Numbered from the stretch's first letter, positions 1 through 9,421 are shown. The stretch is DNA of 64,000 bases from Streptococcus taonis (GCF_029948085.1 NZ_JARZZP010000013.1:1-64000); one strand, 5' to 3'. Program-made: numbers and translations. Notes: generated from the sequence alone by a model not told the origin.

Positions 1-39
1 ATATCAGATGATGAGACAAACCATTTTTGAAAAGAGAAA

Positions 40-69
40 AAGACAAACGCCAAAAATAACGTTTGTCTT
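40..69 (-). terminator. Terminator of the met transporter operon
   Basis: A perfect 10-bp stem (40-49 with 60-69) and 10-nt loop lies downstream of metP. On the minus strand it is followed by a T-rich tract, as expected for a Rho-independent terminator. Confidence 0.7.
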
Positions 70-112
70 CGTTCTGAGAAAATTGTCCAAAATTGACTTT
101 TTCTTCAATCTG

Positions 113-134
113 AGAGCCACTTGGCTCTTTTTTT
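113..134 (+). terminator. Hairpin with T-run on the plus strand
   Basis: AGAGCC (113-118) pairs with GGCTCT (123-128) across a 4-nt loop, followed by a run of T on the plus strand. It would stop a transcript entering from the left of the window and lies just past the metP stop codon. Confidence 0.45.
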
Positions 135-825
135 ATTTATGACTTAATTTCTTGGTCAAGAAGTCTCCCAAGAACTGAATCGTAAAGATAATCAAGATAA
201 TGATGAGGGTTGCAAGGATAGTCACATCGTGATTGTAACGGTTAAAACCATAAGCGATCGCTACGTTACCGATACCTCCAGCCCCAACTGCTCCAGCCAT
301 AGCTGTTTCACCGACTAGTGAAATCAAGGTTACAGTCGTCACGCGGATCAAATCTGGAAGTCCTTCTGATAGGTAAACTCCTACGATATCCCAAAATGTA
401 GCTCCGCTAGCTTGAGCCGCTTCAATGACACCGCCATCTAGCTCAGCCAATACCACCTGTACTTGACGGGCAAAGAAGGCAAAGACTGCAAAAGATAGGG
501 GTACGATAGCCGCATTTGGACCAATGCTTGTTCCTACGATTAGATGAGAGAAGGGTGACAAGACTGCCAAGAGAATGATAAATGGCACTGCACGGAAGAT
601 TGACGTGATCTTGTCTAAAATCCAGAAAACAACTTTATTTTCCAAGACACCACCTGGAGCTGTCAAGACAAGAAAAAGCCCTGCAACCAGCCCTAGGAAA
701 CCTCCAATGATGAAGGAAAGAACCGTCATATAAAGGGTCAAGTAGATTGCTGTTCCCCAGCCAGCTTGACCAGACCAACCCATCTTGTAGACGTTTGGTA
801 AGTATGCTTTAATCAATTCTGCCAT
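133..825 (-). CDS. metP: Methionine ABC transporter permease MetP (MetI family)
   Basis: Integral membrane permease of the D-/L-methionine importer. The 230-residue length, several hydrophobic segments and the EAA-type loop around residues 135-155 (ends GATFWDIVGVYLSEGLP) fit the MetI family. It is the last gene of the met operon, one base after metN, with a strong AAGGGAGG ribosome site before the ATG. It should pair with the adjacent ATPase and the MetQ lipoprotein upstream. Confidence 0.95.
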   Translation of the reverse strand: MAELIKAYLPNVYKMGWSGQAGWGTAIYLTLYMTVLSFIIGGFLGLVAGLFLVLTAPGGVLENKVVFWILDKITSIFRAVPFIILLAVLSPFSHLIVGTSIGPNAAIVPLSFAVFAFFARQVQVVLAELDGGVIEAAQASGATFWDIVGVYLSEGLPDLIRVTTVTLISLVGETAMAGAVGAGGIGNVAIAYGFNRYNHDVTILATLIIILIIFTIQFLGDFLTKKLSHK

Positions 826-826
826 C

Positions 827-1888
827 TTACTGTCCTCCCTTCAATACTTTTAGTTGCACACCAGCCTGACGGATAGCTTCTTGAGCTTTTGCCAGTGCTT
901 CTTTTTCTCCAGACAAAACAACCACAAGCTCACCCACAGGAGTACCATCCAAAATTTCAATGTTCCCATAGAGAATATTGGCTGTTACTTGGTAGTGTTT
1001 GTATAATTCATTCAAAAGTGGCTCATCTGTAGAAGCACCTGCATACTTGAGTTGTACCAAAATGCTATTTTCAGATAAGTTCTCCACGATTTCTTGCTTT
1101 TCAATCTTGACCATAGCTTCATCGATACCAGTAGCCGTTGAGATAAAGTCCTGGGTCAATGGTTGCTTAGGATCTGAGAAGATTTCAAGAACGCTGCCCT
1201 CTTCAATCAAGCGACCATCCTGCATGACTGCCACACGGTTAGCAATGTCTTTGACAATCTGCATTTCATGCGTAATCAAGACAATAGTCAAGCCTAGTTT
1301 ACGATTCAATTCTTGCAAGAGTGACAAGATTTGTTTTGTCGTCTTTGGATCAAGAGCTGAAGTTGACTCGTCCGAAATCAAGATTTTTGGATCATTAGCT
1401 AAGGCACGCGCAATGGCTACACGCTGTTTTTGACCTCCAGATAATTGTGAGGGATAGTTTTCGGCACGGTCTGCAAGACCAACCAAGTCCAACAACTTAG
1501 CCACTTTAGCCTTCTTATCTTTCTCACTGAGTCCAGAGTGTTTGAGGGCAAAGGCTACATTTTCCTCTGCTGTCTTCTGACTCATAAGGTTAAAGTGTTG
1601 GAAAATCATCCCAATATCCTGACGTTTGCGTCGTAATTGCCCGGCAGTTAAGGTTTCTTTACCATCGAAAATCACATCATCATCTACAGTAATTCGACCT
1701 GCAGATGGTTTTTGTAAAAGGTTAATAACACGAACCAGGGTTGATTTCCCTGCTCCAGAATATCCTACAATCCCGTAGATATCCCCTTCTTGAATGTGAA
1801 TGGTCACATCCTTGACCGCTGTGATGGTTCTTTTCTTTTGGTGGAAAGTCACATCAATCTGGTCTAATTTGATAATGTCTCTACTCAT
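827..1888 (-). CDS. metN: Methionine ABC transporter ATP-binding protein MetN
   Basis: Cytoplasmic ATPase of the methionine importer. Visible motifs are Walker [10 protein letters not shown] (residues 42-50), signature LSGGQ (149-153), Walker B ILISDE (169-174) and the switch histidine in ITHEM (about 207). The extra C-terminal part (about 270-350) matches the NIL/ACT-like domain through which MetN transporters sense cytoplasmic methionine. The start overlaps the end of the M20 peptidase gene by 8 nt, indicating translational coupling. The 353-residue length is usual for the family. Confidence 0.96.
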   Translation of the reverse strand: MSRDIIKLDQIDVTFHQKKRTITAVKDVTIHIQEGDIYGIVGYSGAGKSTLVRVINLLQKPSAGRITVDDDVIFDGKETLTAGQLRRKRQDIGMIFQHFNLMSQKTAEENVAFALKHSGLSEKDKKAKVAKLLDLVGLADRAENYPSQLSGGQKQRVAIARALANDPKILISDESTSALDPKTTKQILSLLQELNRKLGLTIVLITHEMQIVKDIANRVAVMQDGRLIEEGSVLEIFSDPKQPLTQDFISTATGIDEAMVKIEKQEIVENLSENSILVQLKYAGASTDEPLLNELYKHYQVTANILYGNIEILDGTPVGELVVVLSGEKEALAKAQEAIRQAGVQLKVLKGGQ

Positions 1889-3254
1889 AACTTCTAATCA
1901 GCTCCTCTACTAATTCAATATGGGTGTAATAATCGGCGATTCGCACATTTTCATCTCCACCATGGTCTCGGCTATTAGCATTTCCTAGGCCAAATGCAAC
2001 CATAGGTACTTCTAAGGCATCAAATACCGTATGCATTGGACCTGTACCAGCTGTTGTTGGCAAGACAGATACACCCTGTGGATAAAATTTCTTGGCTAGC
2101 TCAATGACATTGAGAATGGCCGGCGCACTCATGTCACTTCGATAGCTCATCTCACCCAAAGTATAGTACAATTCTACCTTATCAAAGCCATTTTTGTCTA
2201 GTTGTTTTCGGATTTTCTCCAAAATATCATGGGGTTCAAGCCCCGGAACCAAACGGACTTCTAGCTTGGCACTAGCCTCTGCTGGCAAGATTGTTTTTAC
2301 TCCTTGACCTTGATAACCAGACTGAATTCCTTCGATATTGAGCGCTGGCTCAAAAAAGAAACGTTTTAGAAAGGCTGTGCGTTCCTCTTGTAAAAGTGGC
2401 AATTCCAAGCCATAAATCTGGCTGATTTCCTCTGGATTGCGTTGGGCATAGGTTTCAACCAAGGCCAACTCTCGTTCGTTTGGTTCCTGCACATCATCGT
2501 ACAAGCCTTCTACCAAGATACGGCCGTCGGCAGCGCGAAGACTAGTCAAAGCTTGAATCAGATACCATGGAGCTGATTCGATGACTCCACCATAGCTAGA
2601 ATGGATATCGACGTCTGCACTCTTGACCTTGGCATCAAAGGTCACAATCCCCTTGTTTCCACCAGAGATTTCTAACTGTTCTAAAGCATTCTTTGTTCCT
2701 TGTTCCCAGACTAATAAATCTGCACCACGAAGCTTGTCCGCATGTTTTTCTAGATATTTGTCCAAGTCCATAGAGGCAGATTCCTCTGCGCCTTCCATGA
2801 TGAAACTGATATTGACTGGTAGATCATCATGATGCTGCATGTATTTTCTAAGAGCACTCAAGCGGGCAGTGATATGTCCCTTATCATCATCAACCCCGCG
2901 TCCATACATGATGCCATCACGCACAGAAAGCATAAATGGATCCTCTGTCCAGACTTGGTCGCCATCCGCAGGTACGGTGTCATAGTGGTTGTAGAAAATG
3001 ATAGTCTTGGCATTTGGGCGTGAACTTTTAAAATGCGCCATGACAAAGGGTGCCGTATAACTCTCATCAATCTCGACCTCTGCACCTACACGCTTGAAGA
3101 TCTCGCCTAGATAACGAGCCACCTCTTTCAGGCCGACTTGTTGGGCAAAGACTGATTTTTTAGAAATCAAGGTCCGCAACACTTCAAAGTAATGTTGCGC
3201 TACATGATCCTTTTCAAACTTTTCAATTTGTTCTTCTTGGCTAGGGAAAACCAT
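1881..3254 (-). CDS. M20-family metallopeptidase in the met operon
   Basis: Zinc-dependent M20 peptidase or deacylase of 457 residues. Likely metal and catalytic residues are H90 and D92 (NHYDTVPA), the D122-D124 cluster ([10 protein letters not shown]) and E157-E158 (MEGAEES). The family includes dipeptidases and acyl-amino-acid hydrolases; the sequence resembles the Cys-Gly/carnosinase-like branch with an inserted dimerisation domain (about 210-320). Its position between metQ and metN suggests it releases methionine or another amino acid from an imported dipeptide or N-acyl derivative. The exact substrate cannot be read from sequence. Confidence 0.9.
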   Translation of the reverse strand: MVFPSQEEQIEKFEKDHVAQHYFEVLRTLISKKSVFAQQVGLKEVARYLGEIFKRVGAEVEIDESYTAPFVMAHFKSSRPNAKTIIFYNHYDTVPADGDQVWTEDPFMLSVRDGIMYGRGVDDDKGHITARLSALRKYMQHHDDLPVNISFIMEGAEESASMDLDKYLEKHADKLRGADLLVWEQGTKNALEQLEISGGNKGIVTFDAKVKSADVDIHSSYGGVIESAPWYLIQALTSLRAADGRILVEGLYDDVQEPNERELALVETYAQRNPEEISQIYGLELPLLQEERTAFLKRFFFEPALNIEGIQSGYQGQGVKTILPAEASAKLEVRLVPGLEPHDILEKIRKQLDKNGFDKVELYYTLGEMSYRSDMSAPAILNVIELAKKFYPQGVSVLPTTAGTGPMHTVFDALEVPMVAFGLGNANSRDHGGDENVRIADYYTHIELVEELIRSYE

Positions 3255-3339
3255 TTTCTCTCTACCTTTCTACTAGGACTTGTACCTTTGGAATCAATAC
3301 AAGTGGATGTTCCTTTTCTTTAGTCTCTATATAAAAGCA

Positions 3340-3367
3340 AGAGGTGGAAAAAATCTCTCCCACCTCC
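3340..3367 (-). terminator. Hairpin between metQ and the M20 peptidase
   Basis: GAGGTGG (3341-3347) pairs with CCACCTC (3360-3366). On the minus strand the stem is followed by a T-rich tract. It lies after metQ and could partly terminate transcription, giving more metQ than downstream mRNA. Confidence 0.5.
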
Positions 3368-3376
3368 CTGTGTTTA

Positions 3377-4231
3377 TTACCAAACTGGTTGATCCAAGCC
3401 GTCTGAAGTTTCTTCGATGACTTTTTTCACTTCATCAGTATGGTAAGCTGCGATAATTTTCTTGATTGCATCAGCTTTAGGTGATGATTCCCAATCTTTT
3501 TTCGCAACGATGATGTTGTACCATTGTTTTGAGTTTTCGTCAGCTTGCTCTTTAAAGAGTGCTTTCTTGTAGTCCAATTTTGCTTCTGTAACAAAAGTGT
3601 TGTTGACAACTGCTGCATCAACTGAAGTCAATGAACGAGCTGTTTGGCTAGCGTCCAACTCAGTGATTTTCAAGTTCTTTGGATTTTCTTTGATGTTTGC
3701 GATTGTAGCAAGTTCAGTTCCTGAAACATCCAATTTAATCAAACCAGCTGATTGAAGAAGGTAAAGGGCACGGCTTTCGTTAGTAGCATCGTTTGGAATA
3801 GCAATTTCACCGTTGTTTGGGATTTCTTCCACTTTAGTGTACTTGTTTTCTTCCCCATTTTTACCTGAGTAAAGGCGGATTGGTGAGATATAAGTATCTG
3901 CAATCGCTACAAGGTCTTTACCGTTTTCTTTGTTCCAGTTGTTCAAGAAGTTGTAGTGTTGGAAAGCGTTCAAGTCTACTTCACCATCAGCAGTTGCTTT
4001 ATTTGGTTGTGAGTAGTCTGTAAACTCTGTGAATTCCAATTTAATTCCGTCTTTTTCAACTAATTCTTGAACTTTGTCCCAGCGTGCTTCTTCCGAACCG
4101 CTACGGTTAACAGTCGCAATTTTAACTGTAGTTGTATTGTCTGCTTTCTTGTCTGAATTTCCGCAAGCTGCAAGTGTAAGGCCTGCTACTGTAGCAATCG
4201 CTGCTACACCTAACCATTTTTTGATTTTCAT
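3377..4231 (-). CDS. metQ: Methionine-binding lipoprotein MetQ
   Basis: Substrate-binding lipoprotein of the methionine ABC importer (NlpA/MetQ family, 284 residues). A lipoprotein signal peptide ends in LAAC with the lipidated cysteine at residue 23. The mature domain shows family segments such as EFTDYSQPN and DLNAFQHYNF. It is the first gene of the operon metQ, M20 peptidase, metN, metP, with its own promoter upstream and a good AAAGGAG ribosome site. Confidence 0.95.
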   Translation of the reverse strand: MKIKKWLGVAAIATVAGLTLAACGNSDKKADNTTTVKIATVNRSGSEEARWDKVQELVEKDGIKLEFTEFTDYSQPNKATADGEVDLNAFQHYNFLNNWNKENGKDLVAIADTYISPIRLYSGKNGEENKYTKVEEIPNNGEIAIPNDATNESRALYLLQSAGLIKLDVSGTELATIANIKENPKNLKITELDASQTARSLTSVDAAVVNNTFVTEAKLDYKKALFKEQADENSKQWYNIIVAKKDWESSPKADAIKKIIAAYHTDEVKKVIEETSDGLDQPVW

Positions 4232-4263
4232 GATTCATTCTCCTTTAAAAATAATACCGTAAT

Positions 4264-4292
4264 AGTATCTCATACTTTATTTGATTTCGCAA
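4264..4292 (-). promoter_or_regulatory. Candidate promoter of metQ
   Basis: On the minus strand TTGCGA (4292-4287), a 17-nt spacer and GATACT (4269-4264) precede metQ by about 35 nt. No S-box or T-box structure was recognised. Confidence 0.45.
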
Positions 4293-4340
4293 ATTGTTAT
4301 TAGATAGGCAGGCATATAGTTTGAAACTATAGGCCTAAAA

Positions 4341-4385
4341 ATTGAGAAATCATCCGCCTTTCTCAGACTAGATGATTTCATACAA
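4341..4385 (-). terminator. Terminator after the orphan binding lipoprotein
   Basis: GAAATCATC (4346-4354) is complementary to GATGATTTC (4371-4379), just past the stop codon of the binding-protein gene. It separates that gene from the met operon. Confidence 0.5.
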
Positions 4386-5261
<876 letters not shown>

Positions 5262-5286
5262 TTAACAGAAAAAAGGAATTTACGCC

Positions 5287-5297
5287 ATTATATGATA
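5287..5297 (-). promoter_or_regulatory. Candidate -10 element for the binding lipoprotein
   Basis: TATAAT on the minus strand (5292-5287) lies about 60 nt before the lipoprotein start. No good -35 hexamer is visible. The ribosome site GGAGGAAA directly precedes the ATG. Confidence 0.3.
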
Positions 5298-5331
5298 TCT
5301 ATCTCTGTGATAAGTTTTCTTTATGACTGAT

Positions 5332-5655
5332 TTAAAAGACCAAACGGAGGACTGCTATCAAGGCTACTCCAAAGATAACCGTCCCCACCAGATTGCGGTA
5401 ACGAAAGGCTACAAAGGCTGTTGGAAAGACTGCTAAAAAGTCTAACCACTTTATCTGTGGGAAACTTCCAACTTTTCCTGTTACTACACTTGAAAGAATC
5501 AAGGCGAAGATAATAGATACAGGTAAAAATTTCAAAAAACGCTCTACGATTGCTGGCAATCCTTTGTACTTAGCAAGGATGAAAGGAATCATTCTCGGAA
5601 TCCAAGTCACCAAGCCAGACAAGATAATTGCCATTAAAATATACTTACTGACCAT
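5332..5655 (-). CDS. azlD: AzlD-family branched-chain amino acid exporter subunit
   Basis: Small integral membrane protein (107 residues, about four hydrophobic segments) of the AzlD family. With AzlC it forms a two-component exporter of branched-chain amino acids or analogues. It overlaps the end of azlC by 11 nt, indicating translational coupling. Substrate is assigned by family only. Confidence 0.88.
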   Translation of the reverse strand: MVSKYILMAIILSGLVTWIPRMIPFILAKYKGLPAIVERFLKFLPVSIIFALILSSVVTGKVGSFPQIKWLDFLAVFPTAFVAFRYRNLVGTVIFGVALIAVLRLVF

Positions 5656-6340
5656 CCAAAATCACCCCCATCGTACAACCTAGCAAGGTCGCAAACAGTA
5701 CAGCTAGTGACTGGGACACCACTGTCAAAAGCATAAATAAGGAAAGGGCAACAACTCCTAAAATGATGAAGAGGTTGCGCAAGGGAATCCGTTTTTGCAT
5801 AATCTGAAATTGGGAAGTAAAAATCCCAATAAACATCCCCACTAGAGCAAAATCTAAGCCAAAAATTTCTGGATTTGGTAGAAGTCCACCTAGAGCAGTT
5901 CCGACTACAGTTCCGACAAACCAAGCCACATAGCTGTTAAGGTTGTTCCCGTGCATCCACATAGGATTGACCTTATCCGTATGCACCAACTCACCCATCA
6001 AAACGCCATAGGTCTCATCGGTCAAGAGGCTGGACATGCCGATATTGTGCCAGAGACTTGTATGACGGAAATAAGTCGACGCATGCAAACTCAGCAAGAA
6101 GAGACGCAGATTAATCAAAAAGACCGTCATGGCAATGGCTGCCACAGGCGCTTGAACTGCTATCAAGGCTATCATGGCAAACTGAGCACTCCCAGCATAA
6201 ACAAAGAGGCTCATCAAGCCCATCTCTACAGATGTCACATAGGGCGCACCGATAATCCCACAGGCAAGACCGATACTAACATAGCCCAGAGCTGTCGGCA
6301 CCGCAGCCTGCACACCCTCCCAAAATCCTTTTTCTTTCAT
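5645..6340 (-). CDS. azlC: AzlC-family branched-chain amino acid exporter subunit
   Basis: Multi-pass membrane protein of 231 residues, large partner of AzlD. Family segments are visible (ALGYVSIGLACGIIGAPY near the N-terminus; DETYGVL in the middle). I place the start at the ATG reading MKEKGF because GAGG lies at proper distance; an in-frame GTG four codons upstream is less likely. An extended -10 promoter lies upstream. Confidence 0.88.
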   Translation of the reverse strand: MKEKGFWEGVQAAVPTALGYVSIGLACGIIGAPYVTSVEMGLMSLFVYAGSAQFAMIALIAVQAPVAAIAMTVFLINLRLFLLSLHASTYFRHTSLWHNIGMSSLLTDETYGVLMGELVHTDKVNPMWMHGNNLNSYVAWFVGTVVGTALGGLLPNPEIFGLDFALVGMFIGIFTSQFQIMQKRIPLRNLFIILGVVALSLFMLLTVVSQSLAVLFATLLGCTMGVILDGQ

Positions 6341-6399
6341 AGATTTCCTCACTAATCATTCCTTCAGCAACTGCTTTCCAAACAGTCACAGCAAACATT

Positions 6400-6416
6400 A
6401 TTATAACATATTCGTA
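6400..6416 (-). promoter_or_regulatory. azlC promoter (extended -10) overlapping a TACGAATA motif
   Basis: Minus strand TGTTATAAT (6408-6400) is a consensus extended -10. Directly upstream and touching it is TACGAATA (6416-6409), identical to the pneumococcal ComX (sigma-X) box core. The T-rich lead is short, so the ComX reading is uncertain. Confidence 0.5.
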
Positions 6417-6453
6417 AAATAGAAAAAAGTCTGCTGATTGACAAGAACAGAAA

Positions 6454-6473
6454 AAGACTGGGAGGCCAGTCTT
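6454..6473 (-). terminator. Terminator of the VP1/CPBP operon
   Basis: Perfect 8-bp stem AAGACTGG/CCAGTCTT with a 4-nt loop, followed on the minus strand by a T-run. It lies just past the stop of the distal CPBP gene. Confidence 0.75.
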
Positions 6474-6501
6474 ACGATGCAACTTATAAACTATTTTAGA
6501 T

Positions 6502-7176
6502 TTAATACCCAAATACCAATAAACTGGCAATGATTAAAAATGTATTCCACAAGATATGAAGAGCCATTGGCCAATAAACTGAACGAGTATAACGAAATAG
6601 CATACAGAACAAGAGACCTGCTCCTGCATAAACGATGAAGTCTGTTAACACCCAGCCATACTGTAAAACATGGATAAGACTAAAGAGTGTGGAGGAAATG
6701 ACGACATCTATATAGTGCTTTTTAAATTTGGACAATGCCGTCATCAGAAGCCCACGAAAAACTAACTCTTCAACGATAGGAGCAATGAGACTGCCATAGA
6801 GAATGCGCATTATAAAGTAACTAATTCCTGTCAAATTAGTAGCTTCTTTCATGATTTCGCTCCCATTTTGCGTGCTAGGAAAAATCAGAGTCGTTATATT
6901 TACCCACACAAACATCAGTATAAAGAAAAGAAAGAAGACACCCAGATAAGCCCAACGGAACTGGAAGCGACCGCATTCTTTCCAACCTTGACTCTTTACA
7001 AGAACCACTGTAGCAGCAATCCCCTCAAGGGCGATCAACAAAATTTGTAAGCCATAAAATCCAAAATCTGATAATTGGTTAACAAATTCTAACCTTGCTA
7101 CAAAATTGAAAATTAAGTAATAGATGATTATTATCAAAACAGTTGACAAGTAGAATTTCGTTTCTTTCCTTTTCAT
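6502..7176 (-). CDS. CPBP-family intramembrane metalloprotease (distal copy)
   Basis: Predicted membrane protease (224 residues) of the CPBP/Abi family. The motif EELVFR (E136, E137, R141) and a second-motif histidine (H169 in SLIHV) are intact, within several hydrophobic segments. Family members process prenylated proteins in eukaryotes and in bacteria often serve as bacteriocin immunity or peptide-maturation factors. It is the last gene of the operon led by the GG-peptide at 8.1 kb and is clearly paralogous to its neighbour. A role in maturing or resisting the peptide is inference. Confidence 0.88.
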   Translation of the reverse strand: MKRKETKFYLSTVLIIIIYYLIFNFVARLEFVNQLSDFGFYGLQILLIALEGIAATVVLVKSQGWKECGRFQFRWAYLGVFFLFFILMFVWVNITTLIFPSTQNGSEIMKEATNLTGISYFIMRILYGSLIAPIVEELVFRGLLMTALSKFKKHYIDVVISSTLFSLIHVLQYGWVLTDFIVYAGAGLLFCMLFRYTRSVYWPMALHILWNTFLIIASLLVFGY

Positions 7177-7296
7177 CGTTGATCCTTTTAAGTTTTAGTT
7201 ACACCATCTTCCAGCTAAACTTACCCAAATCCCTTTTATCCAATCAAAAGCACCGCAATTAGGACTTTTCCCTTGATTTAAGATTCTTAAAACCCA

Positions 7297-7965
7297 CTAA
7301 AATAACAAGGGCAGAATTTGAGCAATGGCATTATCAACTATATGCAGTCCAATAGACCAATAAATAGACTTTGTCACTCTAAAAAAGACTGCCATTATTA
7401 GACCACCACCCATATATACGAAAAAGTCTGTCAATACCCAACCATGGTTACTGATATGCAAAATCCCAAATAAAGCAGCAGAAGCAAGGACATCCAGTCC
7501 CCACTTCTTCCCTTTTTCCAAAGCGGTCATCACCAATCCACGATAGATCATCTCTTCAAAAATGGGACCTGCAATCACTGGATAGAAAAAATACATCAAA
7601 AATGCAGTAAGACCTGTAAAAGTAGGAAGATCCAGTTGATAAGAAATTTCATTTTGGGTGGACGGGAAAATAAAAAATGTAACGAAATTCCAAACAAAAA
7701 AAGCTAGAAGAGCTAAAAAGAAATAGAAAAGATAGGACCATTTAAATTTTCTGCTATTGATTTGTTGCCATTTTCCTGACCAAATCATGGCAACAAGAGC
7801 AAGCAAAACTACAAGAAAATTTAATATCATATCCGAAAAGTAATAGCTAAAATCAGATAGACCAGCAGCCAAGTCGCTGTGTAAAACCAGACGGATGAAG
7901 AACTGGTCCGCAATGATAAGTAGAATGGCTACAAAAAAGTAGTAGCGTGAGATGATCTTTTTCAT
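7297..7965 (-). CDS. CPBP-family intramembrane metalloprotease (proximal copy)
   Basis: Predicted membrane protease (222 residues), paralogue of the next gene. It has the active-site motif EEMIYR (E137, E138, R142) and H170 (GILHI). Both copies share an IFPSTQN segment before the active site and a GWVLTDF stretch after the histidine, so they arose by duplication. It lies about 70 nt after the GG-peptide gene with its own ribosome site, and an imperfect hairpin (8000-8030) in the gap may set the ratio of peptide to protease mRNA. Confidence 0.88.
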   Translation of the reverse strand: MKKIISRYYFFVAILLIIADQFFIRLVLHSDLAAGLSDFSYYFSDMILNFLVVLLALVAMIWSGKWQQINSRKFKWSYLFYFFLALLAFFVWNFVTFFIFPSTQNEISYQLDLPTFTGLTAFLMYFFYPVIAGPIFEEMIYRGLVMTALEKGKKWGLDVLASAALFGILHISNHGWVLTDFFVYMGGGLIMAVFFRVTKSIYWSIGLHIVDNAIAQILPLLF

Positions 7966-8032
7966 TCTTTTTTCTCCTATACTATGGAATGAAGAAAGCC
8001 CCTACCCAAGAAAAAGGCAAGGGCATTATATA

Positions 8033-8242
8033 TTAATAATAACGACGGCGGTCAGGATCAGAATCAGGCTTAAAGTTAAAATTTTTCTTCCAGAAATTAG
8101 TGATTGACCAAGGTGTTCCTAGGCCTCCCCATCCTACTCCAATTCCACTGCCTGGGTTAACCACAGTGTTTCCTCCTCTAACATCTTGCAACTCAGCTTC
8201 TGTCAATTCCATTGTTTCTGCAAATTGTAAATTCAACATCAT
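8033..8242 (-). CDS. vp1: Double-glycine leader peptide, VP1-like
   Basis: Small secreted-peptide precursor of 69 codons. The leader has the ComA/PCAT recognition pattern (hydrophobic positions, then ELTEAELQDVRGG); cleavage after Gly-Gly would free a 44- to 45-residue, Gly/Pro/aromatic-rich peptide ending DPDRRRYY. It does not look like a pore-forming bacteriocin because it lacks a long hydrophobic, small-residue stretch. Position beside an Rgg regulator, SHP gene and CPBP proteases matches the pneumococcal Rgg144-regulated VP1 peptide locus. There are two adjacent ATGs (8242, 8239); AAGGGAG fits either. Export by the ComAB or BlpAB type transporter is inferred. Confidence 0.82.
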   Translation of the reverse strand: MMLNLQFAETMELTEAELQDVRGGNTVVNPGSGIGVGWGGLGTPWSITNFWKKNFNFKPDSDPDRRRYY

Positions 8243-8316
8243 TTACACTCCCTTAATTATTTTATTTGTAAACCACTTCTGCGACCTAGGATTTGCTTCA
8301 GGTGCTTTACAAGAAC

Positions 8317-8426
8317 AGTATAGCACGGAAAGTAGGCAATTTTATAAAATCGCATATTTGATATTTTTTCTGATGAAAATTTCACATTTGCGATTTTTAT
8401 GGATTTGACTTTTTCACTGATATAAT
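8317..8426. promoter_or_regulatory. Divergent shp / vp1 promoter with central dyad (candidate Rgg box)
   Basis: Two -10 boxes face outward: TATACT on the minus strand (8322-8317) for the GG-peptide operon and TATAAT on the plus strand (8421-8426) for shp. Neither has a consensus -35 at the right distance, as for activator-dependent promoters. Between them an imperfect inverted repeat has arms at 8347-8361 and 8382-8396 (AAATCGCA...TGCGATTT); its centre coincides with the midpoint of the two -10 boxes. Each -10 is also preceded by a related TTGMCT...TTTC stretch. Binding by the Rgg protein is inferred. Confidence 0.6.
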
Positions 8427-8455
8427 GTAGTTACCATTATGTAGGAGGACATGAA

Positions 8456-8521
8456 ATGAAGAAACAAATCATAACATTATTGACAATCGTTGCTGAGATT
8501 ATTATCTTTTTGCATCTTTAA
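8456..8521 (+). CDS. shp: SHP pheromone precursor (short hydrophobic peptide)
   Basis: A 21-codon gene with a good GGAGGAC ribosome site, encoding a Lys-rich N-terminus and hydrophobic body (MKKQIITLLT...) with an internal Glu (residue 14) near the likely start of the mature pheromone and ending FLHL. This is the architecture of SHP peptides that are secreted, trimmed (Eep and export by PptAB in related systems), re-imported by Ami/Opp and bound by Rgg. Its stop codon abuts the stop codon of the convergent rgg gene without a gap. It is too short for usual gene callers. Confidence 0.85.
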   Translation: MKKQIITLLTIVAEIIIFLHL

Positions 8522-9385
8522 CTAATCAATAAGGTCTTTGTATTGCTGTAAGCGTAATTCAAAAAGGGCTGTTAATTGTGGATTTTCTAAGATTTGCAGA
8601 GATTGGATAAAGTATTCAATCTCTTTTTGATTGCTTCCCTTGGTCTGAAGGAAAACACTCATTTTCTTTAAAAACTGCCACAGTAATTTCTCAAAAACAT
8701 CATACGGGCGAAGTATGCTCTCCAACGCGGACTCAAAGATTGGGATGTAGGAGAAAAGTTTACGCTCCATAAGCTCTGAGATGATATTTAGAAAGCTACT
8801 TTTCATATACAGTCTATTGTGTGCCAATTCTTTAAATTCCTTGGATTTTTCGAGTAAGGAGGTTGATAAAAATATCAAATCTTGGTTGCCCAAAAAAGGC
8901 ATGGTATTGCAAAAGATATAGAGTTCAAACCAGGTCCAAGATTCGATAGCATAGAGATAGGTAGTTAAAAACTCGCTATCCTCCTCTGCTAGCGGATAGC
9001 TTTTATCTAGTGAATGGATAGCATCTTTAATCACAATAGAGTTCAAACGACGATAGGTCTGCGCCATCTGTTCTTGCTCAATTTCTTTCAACAATTGCTC
9101 TAAGCCAGCTATATCTTGATGGGCAAAGCGATCCACAATCCTTCTACCAAATCGCATATGTGGAGATTCTTGGTAGTTGTTGAGCTTATGCCCAAACTCA
9201 TCAAAGGTCACATTGATCCCCTGGATAGCTAGGATCAGCTTATCTGCAGACAGCATGGACTGCCCTAGTTCGAACTTGGATAACTGAGAGGCTGTTAGTC
9301 CAGCACAAGCCACATCTGACTGCTTGAGCTTTCTGGCCAAGCGCAATTCCTTGTAAAATTCTCCTAATTCCTGTTTTTCAATCAT
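8522..9385 (-). CDS. rgg: Rgg/MutR-family quorum-sensing regulator (Rgg144-like)
   Basis: Cytoplasmic transcription factor of 287 residues: N-terminal helix-turn-helix (about 8-60, with QSDVACAGLTASQLSKFE) followed by an all-helical TPR-like peptide-binding domain typical of RggGadMutR proteins. It converges on shp, the standard layout of one class of Rgg/SHP pairs. I chose the ATG reading MIEKQ (GGGAG 8 nt upstream) over a TTG two codons earlier. It probably activates shp and the GG-peptide operon on binding imported SHP. A ComX-type box upstream may tie its expression to competence. Confidence 0.9.
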   Translation of the reverse strand: MIEKQELGEFYKELRLARKLKQSDVACAGLTASQLSKFELGQSMLSADKLILAIQGINVTFDEFGHKLNNYQESPHMRFGRRIVDRFAHQDIAGLEQLLKEIEQEQMAQTYRRLNSIVIKDAIHSLDKSYPLAEEDSEFLTTYLYAIESWTWFELYIFCNTMPFLGNQDLIFLSTSLLEKSKEFKELAHNRLYMKSSFLNIISELMERKLFSYIPIFESALESILRPYDVFEKLLWQFLKKMSVFLQTKGSNQKEIEYFIQSLQILENPQLTALFELRLQQYKDLID

Positions 9386-9421
9386 TGCCAAACTCCCTTT
9401 TTAATATCCCCTTTACTATTC

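Noticed and set aside
8405-8410. TTGACT as the -35 box of shp
   Set aside because: It is only 10 nt from the TATAAT, far too close for a sigma-A promoter; better read as part of the activator-dependent upstream sequence.
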